Shown here piece after piece: positions 45,974-57,180 of a stretch of 64,000 bases of DNA. The first letter of the stretch is position 1; the number at the start of each line of letters is the position of its first letter. The notes under the pieces are model-generated. The model was given only the letters and a program-made list of their open reading frames with translations. It had not been told where the DNA came from and did no database searches. The translations under genes and the position numbers were made by a program. Source of the stretch: Cymodocea nodosa (taxonomy: Eukaryota > Streptophyta > Magnoliopsida > Alismatales > Cymodoceaceae); assembly GCA_036874045.1 (NCBI GenBank), contig JAZBRI010000008.1, forward strand, positions 9,501,001 to 9,565,000, written 5' to 3'.

Positions 45974-46903
45974 CTTCTCACATACCTAAATTTTCCTAGT
46001 CATTTAGTAAACTTGCTATGATAATGATTTAGATTTTTTTCTTTCTAGAATGAAAGGACTACATTACTTGTCTTTTTAAATCTGTCTTCCTTCAAAGTCC
46101 ATTCTCAAAAAGTTAATCACAATAATATGTCACTACAAATAGAGATTTATGTAATGCTTTTTCACTACCTTATCCTAATCTCAAACCATATGTACCTTAT
46201 AAAGATATGACATTAATCAAGACTTCTGTGTACATATTCTCGTCCTCTAGAATTATTGATGCATCTTGGTAATAAGCTCAAAAATAATATCTACTGAGAA
46301 TAATTGCTTCCTTGTTGATCGTAAAGTTTTCTTGTCTTAGACTTAGGATAAATGAACAGGGATAGATGATACGAATAAATTTTGGAAAGAGATTTTTCTC
46401 TTCTTTTTTTTTCTTTTCACAATACATAACTTTAACTTCCCCTGACCATGGTGATTCATGGTTTAATAAATGAAAAATTGCTAAGGGAAGACAAGAAGTA
46501 TAGGCATTACTATATGAGGAAAATAATTCCTAGATAAATAAAATTTGACTACATTGCCTTCTATTAATTGCCTTGGTTAACCCCATTATAAAGATGAAAA
46601 TACATAGTGATTGAGACTATTCATAGATAGCTAGGAATTATTTTTCAACTCTATTCAAGTGAAATACTTTGAAAATGAGTTACTCTCTTAAAAATGGTCA
46701 ATTTTGGAAGGTTTTAAGAAACTCACTAAAAAAACCAAAAACTCTAAGCAAATCCTACATTTTTTCAAATTAGCAAAAAATTTCTCAAAAAGCTAGAAAA
46801 CATTTCCAAAAAATTTCCTTTTCTCATTGATGCACATATAAAATGACAAGGTTTGCTTTTATCTAACTACCTCTCCTTCATACCAACATTTTGCATTGTC
46901 CTT
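45974..46903 (-). repeat. 3' internal region of the minus-strand family member, left part
   Basis: Reverse complement of the E1-type 3' region between box 2 and the LTR. The box-2 sequence (accaacattttgcattg, rc) lies at 46880-46898 and is cut by LTR C. No coding frame. Confidence 0.65.
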
Positions 46904-48893
46904 TGTTTAGAATGAAAAAGTGCATAATATTAATGGCTAAATGATGGTTAATTACATAATATTTAGCTTATCATATGAGAATTAAGCCATTATGTTATAA
47001 TTGCACTATTATATGCTTTAATAAAGGAATCTACATAATTTCAGAGAATTAATGTTAATTAAGTACATTTCTAAATTGTTAGTGAATTGTAGGTTATGAA
47101 ATTCTTAAGTATCTGAATTTTCTATTATTTTGAAGAGTTATATTTAAAGTATCAGACAGTTATATTTTAAATGCTAAAAGAATACTCAGGTACACAGTAA
47201 CAACTCGTTTAGTTAAAGACTTAAAGATGTAAAAGACACAGTAACAACTCATTGAGTTACAGGTTTAAAGGTATAAAAAGATCACGTGAGAACTCGTTGA
47301 GTTAGTGAGTAAAAATCGTAAGTTGTATATCTGAACTCGTTGAGTTAGAATTATGCATGTGTTGAATTTAAATGCTTTAGTATATCACGTGAGATGCACA
47401 TGTTTAACCCGTTAAGTTAGCATAACTATATGCGTTGAGTTACTTGAATATACATTAAGGTAATGCATTATGTTAGCAGCTTATTTCTTTATTGCACGTG
47501 TTTTATGGTTAAATCAATGAAGTAAGTCCGTTGAGTTATCTGTAACTCCACGAACCATTTATTTTCTAATATGTCATTGTAGCAGTTACAGAAATAGAAC
47601 ATTCAAAGGAAAACCACGATTACACGTATCACGCAGGAATTTACTCATGGAATGAAGAAGAAATCACCATCATTGATATGAATGAAGGAAATACAACCGA
47701 TCATTTAAGCAAGAGTAGTTACTACTGTAAGAAATATAAAAGACGAAGAAAAAATGTGTGTGCAGAGGTGGAGAACCATGCTAACTGTAGGAAGTGTCAG
47801 AAGTTCCTTGAATCTCCACACCACTACCATAATCACTAACCATTGGAGGTATGTGAGGATACTTTCTTGATGTCAGGTCGATTCCGAGCCAAACATGATG
47901 ATTGACAACCACTGTGAGGAGTGATCACGTCGCGAGAAGGGAAGCCATTTTCACCAAGCACCGACTCATATCTCAGGAGATCGTAAAGCTTCTAGCCTTA
48001 GTTTCGGGTTGATGCCAGTATGTTGAAGAGGAGATCATCTTACAATTTTGGATTCGTGATTCTATAGGGAGAGGATGCAAGATTGTAAGTGATTAAATTT
48101 TCAATGGTGTAATCGCATCGCATGTAGTGATGAAAGTTTTTACTGTTGATAGAGATTTTTACATTTCACCTTTCATTCATCTTCAAGAACATATCAAAAC
48201 AAAATACCAAAAGTAACAAATTATCTGTGTTTACATTTAGTATTAAAGTGTTGTATTGTTTGTTTTGTATCGTGATTAATATTGTCATTGTCAGTATTAT
48301 GAATGTTTTATGTTTGTTTGATTCAGAAAATAGAAAATAGTTTTATAGTTTATTGAAATTGATTCGTTCTAGATACTTAAAGATTTTAATGGTTACTGTT
48401 TGAAATATCTGAATGTTAGTATTGCTTAATGATAAATCTAATATTAACTAATATTAAAGAGTTTAATTGACATTATTTACAATCTGTGGAACTGCCCAAT
48501 GGTTGGTCGAATTCCTTTGTAAATAGCAGTATTTAACTAGAAAGATAGGCTCGTGGAGTTAACTTAAGTCCATGAGGTCAATTTGTTGAGTTAACCATAA
48601 CTCAATGAACTAAGTTCGTTGTATTAACTATAACTCAACGGAGTGCTTAACTGAACACATATAAATTCCAATATAAAAACTGGAACAATACACAATTCTT
48701 ACTCAATTTTTGTAGGATCGACCTGTACTTGTACACAAATACAATATACACTGTGCACTTGCAGTTTAGACACAAATTGGAATTAATATCTAATTTGTGT
48801 GAAAGGTTGTTTGTTTACTTCTAAAAGTAATTATTGATATAAGCATAAAGACAAATTAAACAAGTTTAAGAATTAACTTAACAACCCTAAACA
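46904..48893 (+). mobile_element. Solo LTR C, TGTTTAG family, 1990 bp
   Basis: Ends TGTTTAG (46904) and CTAAACA (48893), with target duplications TCCTT (46899-46903) and TCCTC (48894-48898). The target is box 2 of a minus-strand relative: the uninterrupted form cattctcctcaatg is at 58391-58404. TATA box at 47735-47742, CACGTG near 47388, palindromes at 47285-47350, 47520-47545 and 48555-48645. Confidence 0.92.
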
Positions 48894-49429
48894 TCCTCAA
48901 TGTAACAAATTAGCAATATATGCATTTACATGGTATAGACATGATAGAACATAATAAATTAGGTTTGTTGAGTTATTGACTAAGTCAACAAACTTAATCT
49001 ATTGAGTTATCATGTAACTCAACGAATTGCACTTACTTTTATCCCAATAGATACAAATTGTATGAAAGATAACTATAATGGGTGTACCTTGTTCTTTATA
49101 ATTCAAATGATGTATGTCGAAATGTTGTTCCTACGTTTTCTTCATTCACCAAAAATAACATAACAGAAGTAAAAGTAAAACGTATTTATTTATATATTTA
49201 TATGCATTGTGAGGAACCTAGATTCTTACGCCTTTGGTAGCTCAAACAAGCCATATGGTTTCTCAGAATAAATAGCAATAAACTAGATTGATGAATTTTT
49301 TTCTCAGTTTTAGTTGTAAATAAGGATATATAATAAACACAACAAGTAACATGTACATATATCTTTTCTATTCAAAACATAAATGCAATAGTAACATATT
49401 TACAATAAATCACAAAACATAGAAACACA
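48894..49429 (-). repeat. 3' internal region of the minus-strand family member, right part
   Basis: Continues the element interrupted by LTR C. Palindromes at 48960-49030. Conserved box 1 (reversed, cgcctttggtagctcaaacaag) at 49229-49250. The F-box ORF end follows to the right. Confidence 0.65.
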
Positions 49430-49671
49430 ATTTAAGAATATGACTAGAAAGTAGTGGCATATGGAATGAATGTATTAGTCCATGCAAAACCTTTAGGCAT
49501 AACTCTTCTCACTTTTAATTCCACTTCTATTGACTTTGCTCACCTCCTTAAATGATAAACTTAAAGTATATTATCAACACTAAATATCAAAGTATTACCA
49601 TTAATGAATTGGAATGTGGTAACATTTTTTCTACTCGACCATAATGATTTAGGTGTTTCCACTTTCACAAA
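49430..49671 (-). pseudogene. F-box ORF copy 3, C-terminal end, minus strand
   Basis: Read on the minus strand: a FVKVETPKSLWSS block, FQFINGNTLIFSVDNIL, one stop, then RRVMPKGFAWTNTFIPYATT and the terminal SYS. This matches the last about 80 residues of copies 1 and 2. The rest is cut off at 49671 by a copia-type LTR. It shows that the ORF is also present in a third, oppositely oriented member. Confidence 0.8.
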
Positions 49672-50422
49672 TGTAGGATCGAATGGCTACACAAGAGGGG
49701 GGTGAATTGTTTTTTCAACATTTCCAATCATAATTGAAACTTCAAAATTAAAAACAAGTCGAGACACTATTTTAATCAAATCATTTTATTCAAGATTTCA
49801 ATTACAATATACATTTCAATTCTCTTGAGAAATTGTAGATGAAATCATATAATGATACCAAGTTTCATCTAATCAATATCATAACTACAAATAGAGAAAA
49901 TTAATTTACGAAATTTAAAACATTTCTCCCTGTTTGAGATTTTTCTTTTTCTTTTTCTTATTCTTCTTCTTCTTTTGTAATTCTTCAGTAACAAATATCT
50001 AACTTTTTCTGTTTCATTAAATTTGCTTTCTTCTGATTCTTCAAATCTTCAGTGATATATATCTAACCTTCTCTTCTTCATTGAATTTTCTTCTATTTGA
50101 GAGTTTTTCCTTGGAGAGGTGTTTTGATCCTTGAAAATATATTTCATTTGATGTGCAGGGATGATTGATCAATGAGAATTCTATGTCTTTTATATTATAT
50201 CTTCATTTCATGCATATCCTCTATGTTTAACCATAATCAGTTTTCCACTCTTCATGTCTTCTCTTTTTCCTTCATCGAAGTACACACGTTCTGACCTACG
50301 TTTTCCTTTCGAATTTTCTTTAATGATCAATCTTGGATCTCTAAAAAATTTTCTACAAAATAAACTTTCTCATCCAAAATTTTCATCAAGTGTAATAATA
50401 AGTCATTGTGTTAATATTTACT
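49672..50422 (-). mobile_element. Copia-type solo LTR, minus strand, about 750 bp
   Basis: The left end is TGTAGGATCG with caagaggggggtgaattg at 49697, the reversed form of the usual copia LTR 3' end. The right end is near 50422. It is the inverted partner of 23143-23895. No coding sequence is attached on either side, so it is probably a solo LTR. A target duplication is not clear. Confidence 0.7.
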
Positions 50423-51273
50423 AAACGAGTAAAATAAGTAGATTTATAACTTAACATATCTAACTTAATGAGTTTATCATGTGTCAAATCACGTAACAAG
50501 TATTGTAGCTAACTCAACGAACTAAGTCCATGGTGTTACACTAACTCAACGAACTAAATAGATTTACAATTTGCTGAATGATAGGATAAATGCTTAAAAA
50601 TTTCTGCATGTTACAAGGTAAAATGTAAATTCTGCATAACATAAAATGACCTGCAAGTTAAATGTTTATACAATGTTCAGATTTAAACGTATTTTAATTA
50701 AAATGATGCATTAATGACATAGATTTAACTTTATTTCAGTTAGCAGAATAAAAAAAAAAAAAAGAACAGAGAGGAACTTACGAGAGTAAAACTTAGAGGT
50801 TGTCAAGTGTTAACTCAACGAAGTAAGTCCGTTGAGTTAACCGTAACTCCACGAGGTCAGTAATATAATATAAGGTCACTCCGTTGAGTTATCTGTAACT
50901 CAACGAAGTTAGTCCGTGGAGTTAGCAATAGTAATCGACTGTGTTCCGTTGAGTAACCTGTAACTCAACGAGGTTAGTTCATGGATTAAGCAGAACGGTT
51001 ATTTTTTTAACCACGAACGAAACTTCGTCAGTTTAGCGGTTACCAAAATTTGAAATTAGTAGTGGTACACATACCCATAAAAATAGGAACCACGATGCAC
51101 ATTGCAAAACACGTTCTTGCAACGAGATTTATTCACTTTATGAATGTGCAATATATATATAACAGAATGTTATTTACAAGTTACCAGTACTTTTAAAAGA
51201 AAGGAGAATGCGTTGGAGGAACTGGAAGGAGAAGCAGTTGATTCAACTTCATCTGACAACAAATATTTTTTGA
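50423..51273 (+). other. Element B leader / upstream region of F-box copy 2
   Basis: From about 50590 it aligns with the E1 leader (24240-24890). It has a cluster of palindromes at 50811-50975, including a perfect 10-bp inverted repeat with 4-base loop at 50882-50905. An (at)n TATA-like tract lies at 51151-51162. The first 150 bp are unresolved and may be a small LTR piece. Unlike E1, no gag follows; the leader runs directly into the F-box ORF. Confidence 0.6.
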
Positions 51274-52439
51274 ATGGAAAGCTTTAGACTGAATCGACAA
51301 ATGGAATTGATGCAATTACCATTGGATGCACTAAAGGAAGTAATGAGTAACTTGTCAGCTAAAGATCTGTACAAGCTATGTTGTGTATCAAAGGAAATTA
51401 AAAACTGTATTGAAGAAAAATATTTCAGGGACTACAAGTTGCAAAAATGACTAAAATTAGAGATGGATTCATATGGAGGTCATTTAATCGTAGTTCAATT
51501 AACTATAAATATTTGGCTATGGAAGAAACTATTGGAATTCCACCCAATGCATTAGAAGGAATAAATCATATTATGGGGATAGATGAAGGATTAATCATAT
51601 ACAAGATGAGACCAAGGTATGCAAGTTTATTATTACTTGATATTTTGATAAGAAATCCTATAATAGGAGAAGAATGGAATATAGGAAGACCTAATAGATT
51701 TGAAGTACCAACTGTAAATTGTGGGTCAGCTTTAATATTTTCTAATAAAAATTCTGCAATTCATGAAAAATTATATTATTGGAGACCTACAGGAAATTGG
51801 GGTGAAGATTTACGCTTAAGTGTATATAATTTTCTGAATAGGTCTTGGAATGAAAGTATTATGATATATCTAGGACAGAAATCATTAATTAACCAAACAC
51901 ATGTCATACTTGATGGATATATATATCTAGTCACAGATATATCAATAGCATATGGATGTGATTTATATATAGTGAGCATAGACAGTTATGATGAATATAT
52001 AGAAATTTTACCTGTACCGAGTGAAATAGCTAAACCACCATTTGCAGAATTTAATAAAATTCAAATATAAATGTGGCATAATGAAGAAGATGATCCTACT
52101 TTATGTTTGATAAGATGGTGGGATGAACTGATGAAATTTCAAATATGGATTATAAAAGACATAAATGAATGGAAGTGGGAAGAAGAGTATATTGAAATAG
52201 ATGTAGAAATAGAAACTGCTATATTACCCTGGAACCAAAAAGGATCTCTTTCTGCATTTCATATCATTAATGGTAGTACACTTGTATTTGGAATTTATAA
52301 TATATTACATGATTACAAATTAAGAAGGAACAAGAATTGCATTAAAACATAATTAATAGCAAGAAGAACTATGCCTAAAAAGTCTGCTTGGATTGACACA
52401 TTTATTCCATTTGTTTCTACTTTTCAATCATGTTCTTAA
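51274..52439 (+). pseudogene. F-box protein ORF, copy 2 (element B), nearly complete
   Basis: About 389 codons. The start at 51274 (MESFRLNRQ) is preceded in frame by a stop. F-box at residues 12-50: QLPLDALKEVMSNLSAKDLY, CCVSKEIKNCI. A one-base deletion near 51427 (seen against copy 1) shifts the frame, which then stays open from 51447 to 52070. It includes NYKYLAMEETIGIPPNALEG, HIMGIDEGLIIYKM, LLLDILIRNPIIGEEWN, VPTVNCGSALIFSNKNSAIH, LRLSVYNFLNRSWNESIMIY, VILDGYIYLVTDISIAYGCD. Two in-frame stops (52068, 52350) precede the last parts: LIRWWDELMKFQIWIIKDIN, FHIINGSTLVFGIYNILHDY and a terminal SCS. The family is F-box with an F-box-associated C-terminus, a substrate receptor of SCF ubiquitin ligases. 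Only three lesions exist, so it is recent or was selected until recently. Confidence 0.87.
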
Positions 52440-53624
52440 GCTATGATTTTGTGTGTTTAATGTTGTGTGTATTCTGCATTTATTTTTAGAAAAAAAAAAG
52501 AGAAAAGAAAAAATATATAATTTTCATTTTATTGTATAAAAAAAAAAACAAACAAAATATCAATCTAGTTTGTTTGGTGGCTTGCTTGTGAGCCACCAAA
52601 GGCATAGGAGCCTAGGTTCCACACAAGACACTGATTTATCAATATTTGTTAAATGTTATTTTATTTTATATTTTGCTTTTATCTGTGAATGAAAAGTTTT
52701 TCAGAATAAAAAATCGGAATATGCAGAATGAGATACAAATGAAATAAGGTATGTAACCAATTACTTACCTTGAATTTTAAATCAAATAAAACTGTATTCA
52801 TGTCTGCTACAATTAATGTACTTATTGTCAAATTTTTTACATTGAGGACAATGCAAAATGTAGGTATGGAGGGGAAGGTAATTGAAGTAACAACCATGTA
52901 AGTTTGTTAATTAAAGAAATTAAAATGGTACTGCAAAGTTTTGGAAATTGAAAATTTTTATGAACTTGCTGTAACTATCCGATAATTGAGACTGTAAAAT
53001 TTATATAAACTGTAACTGCTTGAATGTTATATTTAGAAGGTTATATAAGATGCTATAGAATTTAATATTTATGCAAATCTAGATATAGTATCTTATGTTT
53101 TTTCTGAATTTCATGAGTTTAACAGTTTCACAATTTTAAAATATACATATAATGTTCTGAAAAAATACAAGTGTTTTGTGAAATACAGATATCTTATGAA
53201 TCGAGTATATTTTCTGTTATCTAGAATTGCTGTAATATGAATCTAGAATTAACTTTTGAAGTTGTTTAATGGAGATACAATTCTTTATTCTACTTGTCTT
53301 AATCATATTGAATTAGATTGTATTTTGATTCGTATGTTGTTGAAATTTCTTTTAGAAATCTTATTGGAAAATTCAAGATGATAGATGATGAAAAGAAGAA
53401 CAAACAATAATATAATTAACACTTATGTGATGATGATATATTTTGTATGTAATTTGCATATATTCTAAGTATATTTGCAGGTTGATTACTGAAACATATA
53501 GAATATATTTTTATGCTAAACAGAAAAAAAGAAAGGAGAAGAATTAATTCTAGCACTTTTAGAAAGACTAATTAATTAGATCTTAATTTGCTAAGGGACT
53601 AGCAAAATTTAGGTATAGGGGAAG
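52440..53624 (+). repeat. Element B 3' internal region
   Basis: Non-coding. Box 1 at 52580-52610, box 2 (CATTGAGGACAATG) at 52840-52853 followed by aggtatggaggggaagg. It is collinear with E1 31675-33190 and continues to a polypurine tract that E1 has lost. Confidence 0.7.
53609..53624 (+). other. Polypurine tract of element B
   Basis: tttaggtataggggaag ends directly at the LTR start TGTTTAG (53625). It would prime plus-strand DNA synthesis. The reversed equivalent in the minus-strand member is next to 45973. Confidence 0.7.
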
Positions 53625-55851
53625 TGTTTAGAATGAAAAAGTGCATATTATTAACTGTTAAATGATGGTTAATTACATAATATTTAGCTTATCATATAAG
53701 AATTAAGCTATTATGTTATAATTACACTGTTATATGCTTTAATTGAAGAATCTGCTTAATTTTGGGGAATTATTGTCAATTTAGTACATTTCTGAACTGT
53801 CGTTAAGTTGTAGGCTGTGAAATTCTTATGTATCCAAATTTTCTAATAATTCAGACAGTTATGTTTAACATATTGAACATATTTGGACAATTATGTTTAA
53901 CAAACCGAACATGTATTGGATAGTTATGTTTAAATTGCCGAACAGTTATGTTTTGAGAGAATATTTTATTATTTCCTGAAGTACACATGTCAAAACTATA
54001 ATGCATGACTTAAGTGAACTTTCAGTGAGTTATCTATAACTATTCGAAATTGCAGTTGGGCATCAGATAGTTATCCCTATAACTCTCCGAAATCTCTTTT
54101 TATTTATAAAATAACTGAGGACACGTGTCATGTTCTGGTAAAGTGACTTAAGTGGATTTTTGGTGAGTTAGCTGTAACTATTCGAAATGCATTTGAGCAT
54201 CGGATAGTTAGACCTGTAACTCTCTGAAATGTTATTTTATAATTAAACTGCTGCTGACATGTGTCGAGATCTAGTAGATTTACTTAAGTTATATATCGGT
54301 GAATTATTTGTAACTATCCGAAATGCATATAAGCATCAGATAGTTAAGTTTATAAGTATCTGAAATACACCTGAGTATCGGATAGTTAAATTTATGCACG
54401 TGTTGAATTTAAATGCTTTAGTATATCACGTGAGATACACATGTTTAACTCGTTAAGTTAGCATAACTGTACATGTTGAGTTACATGAATATACACTAAG
54501 GCAATACGTTATGTTAGCAGCTTATTTCTTTATATTTTCTAATATGCCACTGTAGCGGTTGTAGGAACAGACAGTTGGAAGAGAAAAAACCACGTTTGCA
54601 CGTATCGTGCAGGGAAAGAAATCATCGCCGTTGATATGAATGAAGGAAATCCAACTGACCATTCAAGCAGAAGCAGTTACTACTGAAGAAATATAAGAAA
54701 AAAGAAGGGTGTGATCGATGGACGGCCAATGTATACAGAGGAGGAGCACCGAGCTTTCTGCAGACAGTATCGGCGATTCTCCAAAGTATCACACCAACCA
54801 TCGTTACCACTACCACAATCACCAACCATCGGAGGTCTGTGAGAATACTTTCTTGATGTCGGATTGATTCTGAGCCAAACACAATGTCTGACAACCACTG
54901 TGAGAAGTGATTGCGTCGTAAGAAGGGAAGCCATTTTCACCAAGCACCGACTCATATTTCAGGAGATCTTAAAGCTTTTAGCCTTGGCTTCGGGTTGATG
55001 CCTGTATGCTGAAGAGGAGATCATCTTGCAATTCTGGACTCGCGATTCTATAGGGAGAGGAGACAAAATTGTAAGTGGTTTAATTTTCAATGGTGTAATC
55101 ACGTTGCAAGTAGTGTTGGAAGTATTTACTGTCGAGTGAGATTACTTTACATTTCACCTTTCGCCCATTTCCATGTTCATATTAAAACAAAAATACCAAA
55201 AACAATTTATCTATGTTTGTATGTTGTATTTGAGTGTTGTATTGTGATTAATGTTATCTTTGTCAGTGCTGTGATTGTTTTATGTTGTTTTAGTTTTACA
55301 GTTTACTGAAATCGATTCATCCAAAAGACTTAAAGATTTTAATGGTTACGGTTTGAATTATCTGAATGTTAGTATTACTTAATGATAAATCCAATGTTAA
55401 CTAACATTAAAGAGCTTAATTGATATTATTTACAATCTGTGGAATCGCCCAATAGTTGGCCGAATTCCTCTATAATAGTAGTATTAAAAAGAAATGATAG
55501 GCTCGTTGAGTTAACTTAAGTCCACGAGGTTAGTCCATTGAGTTAGCCATAACTCAATGAACTTTGTCCGTTGAGTTAACTGTAATTCAACGAAGAGCTT
55601 ATTGAATATATAAATTTGATTGTTAACAAACAAACAGTTCTCAAATTCTTCAGCAATTCCCTGTGAGATCGACCTGTACTTGCACACTGATACAATAGAC
55701 ACTGTGCACTTGTAGTTAAAGTACAAATTGGACTTTAAAGGTTGTTTGTTTACTTCTAAAAGAAAGAATAGGCATAAAGATAAATTAACTAAGTGAAAAC
55801 AGAAGTAACAAATCCAAGTTTTTTTAGTGTAGTGCTGGGAAAACACAAACA
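53625..55851 (+). mobile_element. LTR B, 3' LTR of element B, 2227 bp
   Basis: Ends TGTTTAG (53625) and ACAAACA (55851). The polypurine tract at its left shows it is a 3' LTR. The flanks (ggaag, acata) do not match, so it is not a solo insertion. It is closest to LTR A in length and content: 'aactatccgaaa..catcggatagtt' words repeated at 54020-54390, G-box palindrome at 54120-54129, three gttgagtta palindromes at 55500-55600. It is joined on the right to a gypsy RT fragment. Confidence 0.9.
54120..54129. promoter_or_regulatory. G-box palindrome in LTR B
   Basis: GACACGTGTC, the same ten bases as in LTR A at 25969-25978. A one-base variant (gacatgtgtcgag) is at about 54256, where the sequence around it repeats. 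Confidence 0.5.
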
Positions 55852-56560
55852 ACATATTTCAATGAAAGGGCTAAAAGTAGATAAAGCTAAGATATAAGTA
55901 ATTTCTAATCTACCATAACCTAAATCATTAAAAGACATTAAATTATTTCTAGGACATGTAGGATTTTATAGGATATTTATTAAAGACTTTAGCAAAATAG
56001 CTAGGTCTTTAACTAATTTATTAAAAGATATTCTATTTAACTTTGATAAGAATTGCAAAGAATCATTCTTTAAGTTTAAAACTAGCTTAATTTCAATTCT
56101 TATAATACAAGCACCTAATCAGAGTTATCCATTTGAATTAATGTGTGATGCATCTAATTTTATTGTAGGAGCAGTCTTGGGACAAAAGATAGAAAAATGT
56201 CTTAGAATGATTCATTATGCAAGAAAAACTTTAAATGATGCTCAAGTTAATTATACAACTATTGAAAAAGAATTATTAGCTGTTGTGTTTACCTTAGAAA
56301 AGTTTAGATCATATCTAATAGGAGCTAAAGTAATGTATACACAGATCATTCAGCTTTAAAACACTTAATAGCAAAGAAAGAAACTAAACCTAGATTGATC
56401 CGGTGGATATTACTATTGCAGGAATTTGATCTAGAAATTAAAGATAAAAAAGGATGTGAAAATATAGTAGTAGACCATTTATCAAGATTAGAAATAAAAA
56501 AATCAAACATTGAAATTAAAGATCATTTTCCTAATAAACAATTAATGATTATAAATTTAG
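55852..56560 (+). pseudogene. Gypsy RT-RNase H fragment, plus strand
   Basis: RT end: KGLKVDKAKI, then FLGHVGFYRIFIKDFSKIAR near 55950-56010. RNase H core: FELMCDASNFIVGAVLGQKI (catalytic Asp) at 56131-56187, LNDAQVNYTTIEKELLAVVF (catalytic Glu), [12 protein letters not shown], a one-base shift near 56335 just before the TDHS aspartate, then [20 protein letters not shown] and a VVDHLSRLE end at 56470-56495. It is highly similar to the minus-strand pol at 11480-12120 and may be its relative. It is truncated at both ends by LTR sequence. Confidence 0.87.
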
Positions 56561-57180
56561 GGAACTTCCGACACTTCCTGCAGTTAACTTGGTTCTCCAC
56601 ACTTTCTACCATTTTCTTCATTCTTCTCTTCTTCTTTTTATATTTCTTTCAGTAGTAATTGCTTCTACCTAAATGATTGGTTGAATTTCCTTCATTCATA
56701 TCAACGATGGCGATTTCTTCTTCATTTTGCAATTTAAATCCTACGTGATTTGTGTAATTATGGTTTTCCTTCGAATTTCCTATTTCTGCAACTACTCATA
56801 GTGATATATTAGAAAATAACTAGTTCGTGGACTTAGTGTAACTCAATGGACTTACTCTATTGACTTAACTATTAACTCAATGGACTTCCCTCATTGAGTA
56901 AAGCTTAACTCAACGGATTTGATATAAATAATATTATAAAACATGTGCAACTCACGTGATATAATAAAACATTTAAATTCACATGTACATAATGCTGAAT
57001 TAACAAGATTCTGTAACCTTAACTTTATAAGTTTACGAGGATCCATAAACTTAACTTAAAACTTTATAAGCTTCCATAACTTTAGTAATTTTACGAAGGT
57101 CTGTAAACTTACATGATTAACTTTACATGAGTATTCATATATTTCTATAAATCTACACTTAAACTAAATTTTCAATCTTT
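56561..57180 (-). mobile_element. LTR fragment, TGTTTAG family, minus strand
   Basis: Reverse complement of LTR C from its R region (cttcctgcagttaacttgg, rc) through U3 with a reversed TATA (tttatatttc at 56637) and CACGTG near 56970. 57010-57120 has several palindromic ttataagtttacg words. The outermost LTR end and the polypurine tract are not recognisable. Confidence 0.7.

Noticed and set aside
51274-52439. F-box copy 2 as an independent functional host gene
   Set aside because: It has a frameshift and two stops, and its flanks are the leader and 3' region of a retrotransposon family seen again in E1.
53625-55851. LTR B as a solo LTR
   Set aside because: It has a polypurine tract on its left and non-matching 5-bp flanks, so it is a 3' LTR.
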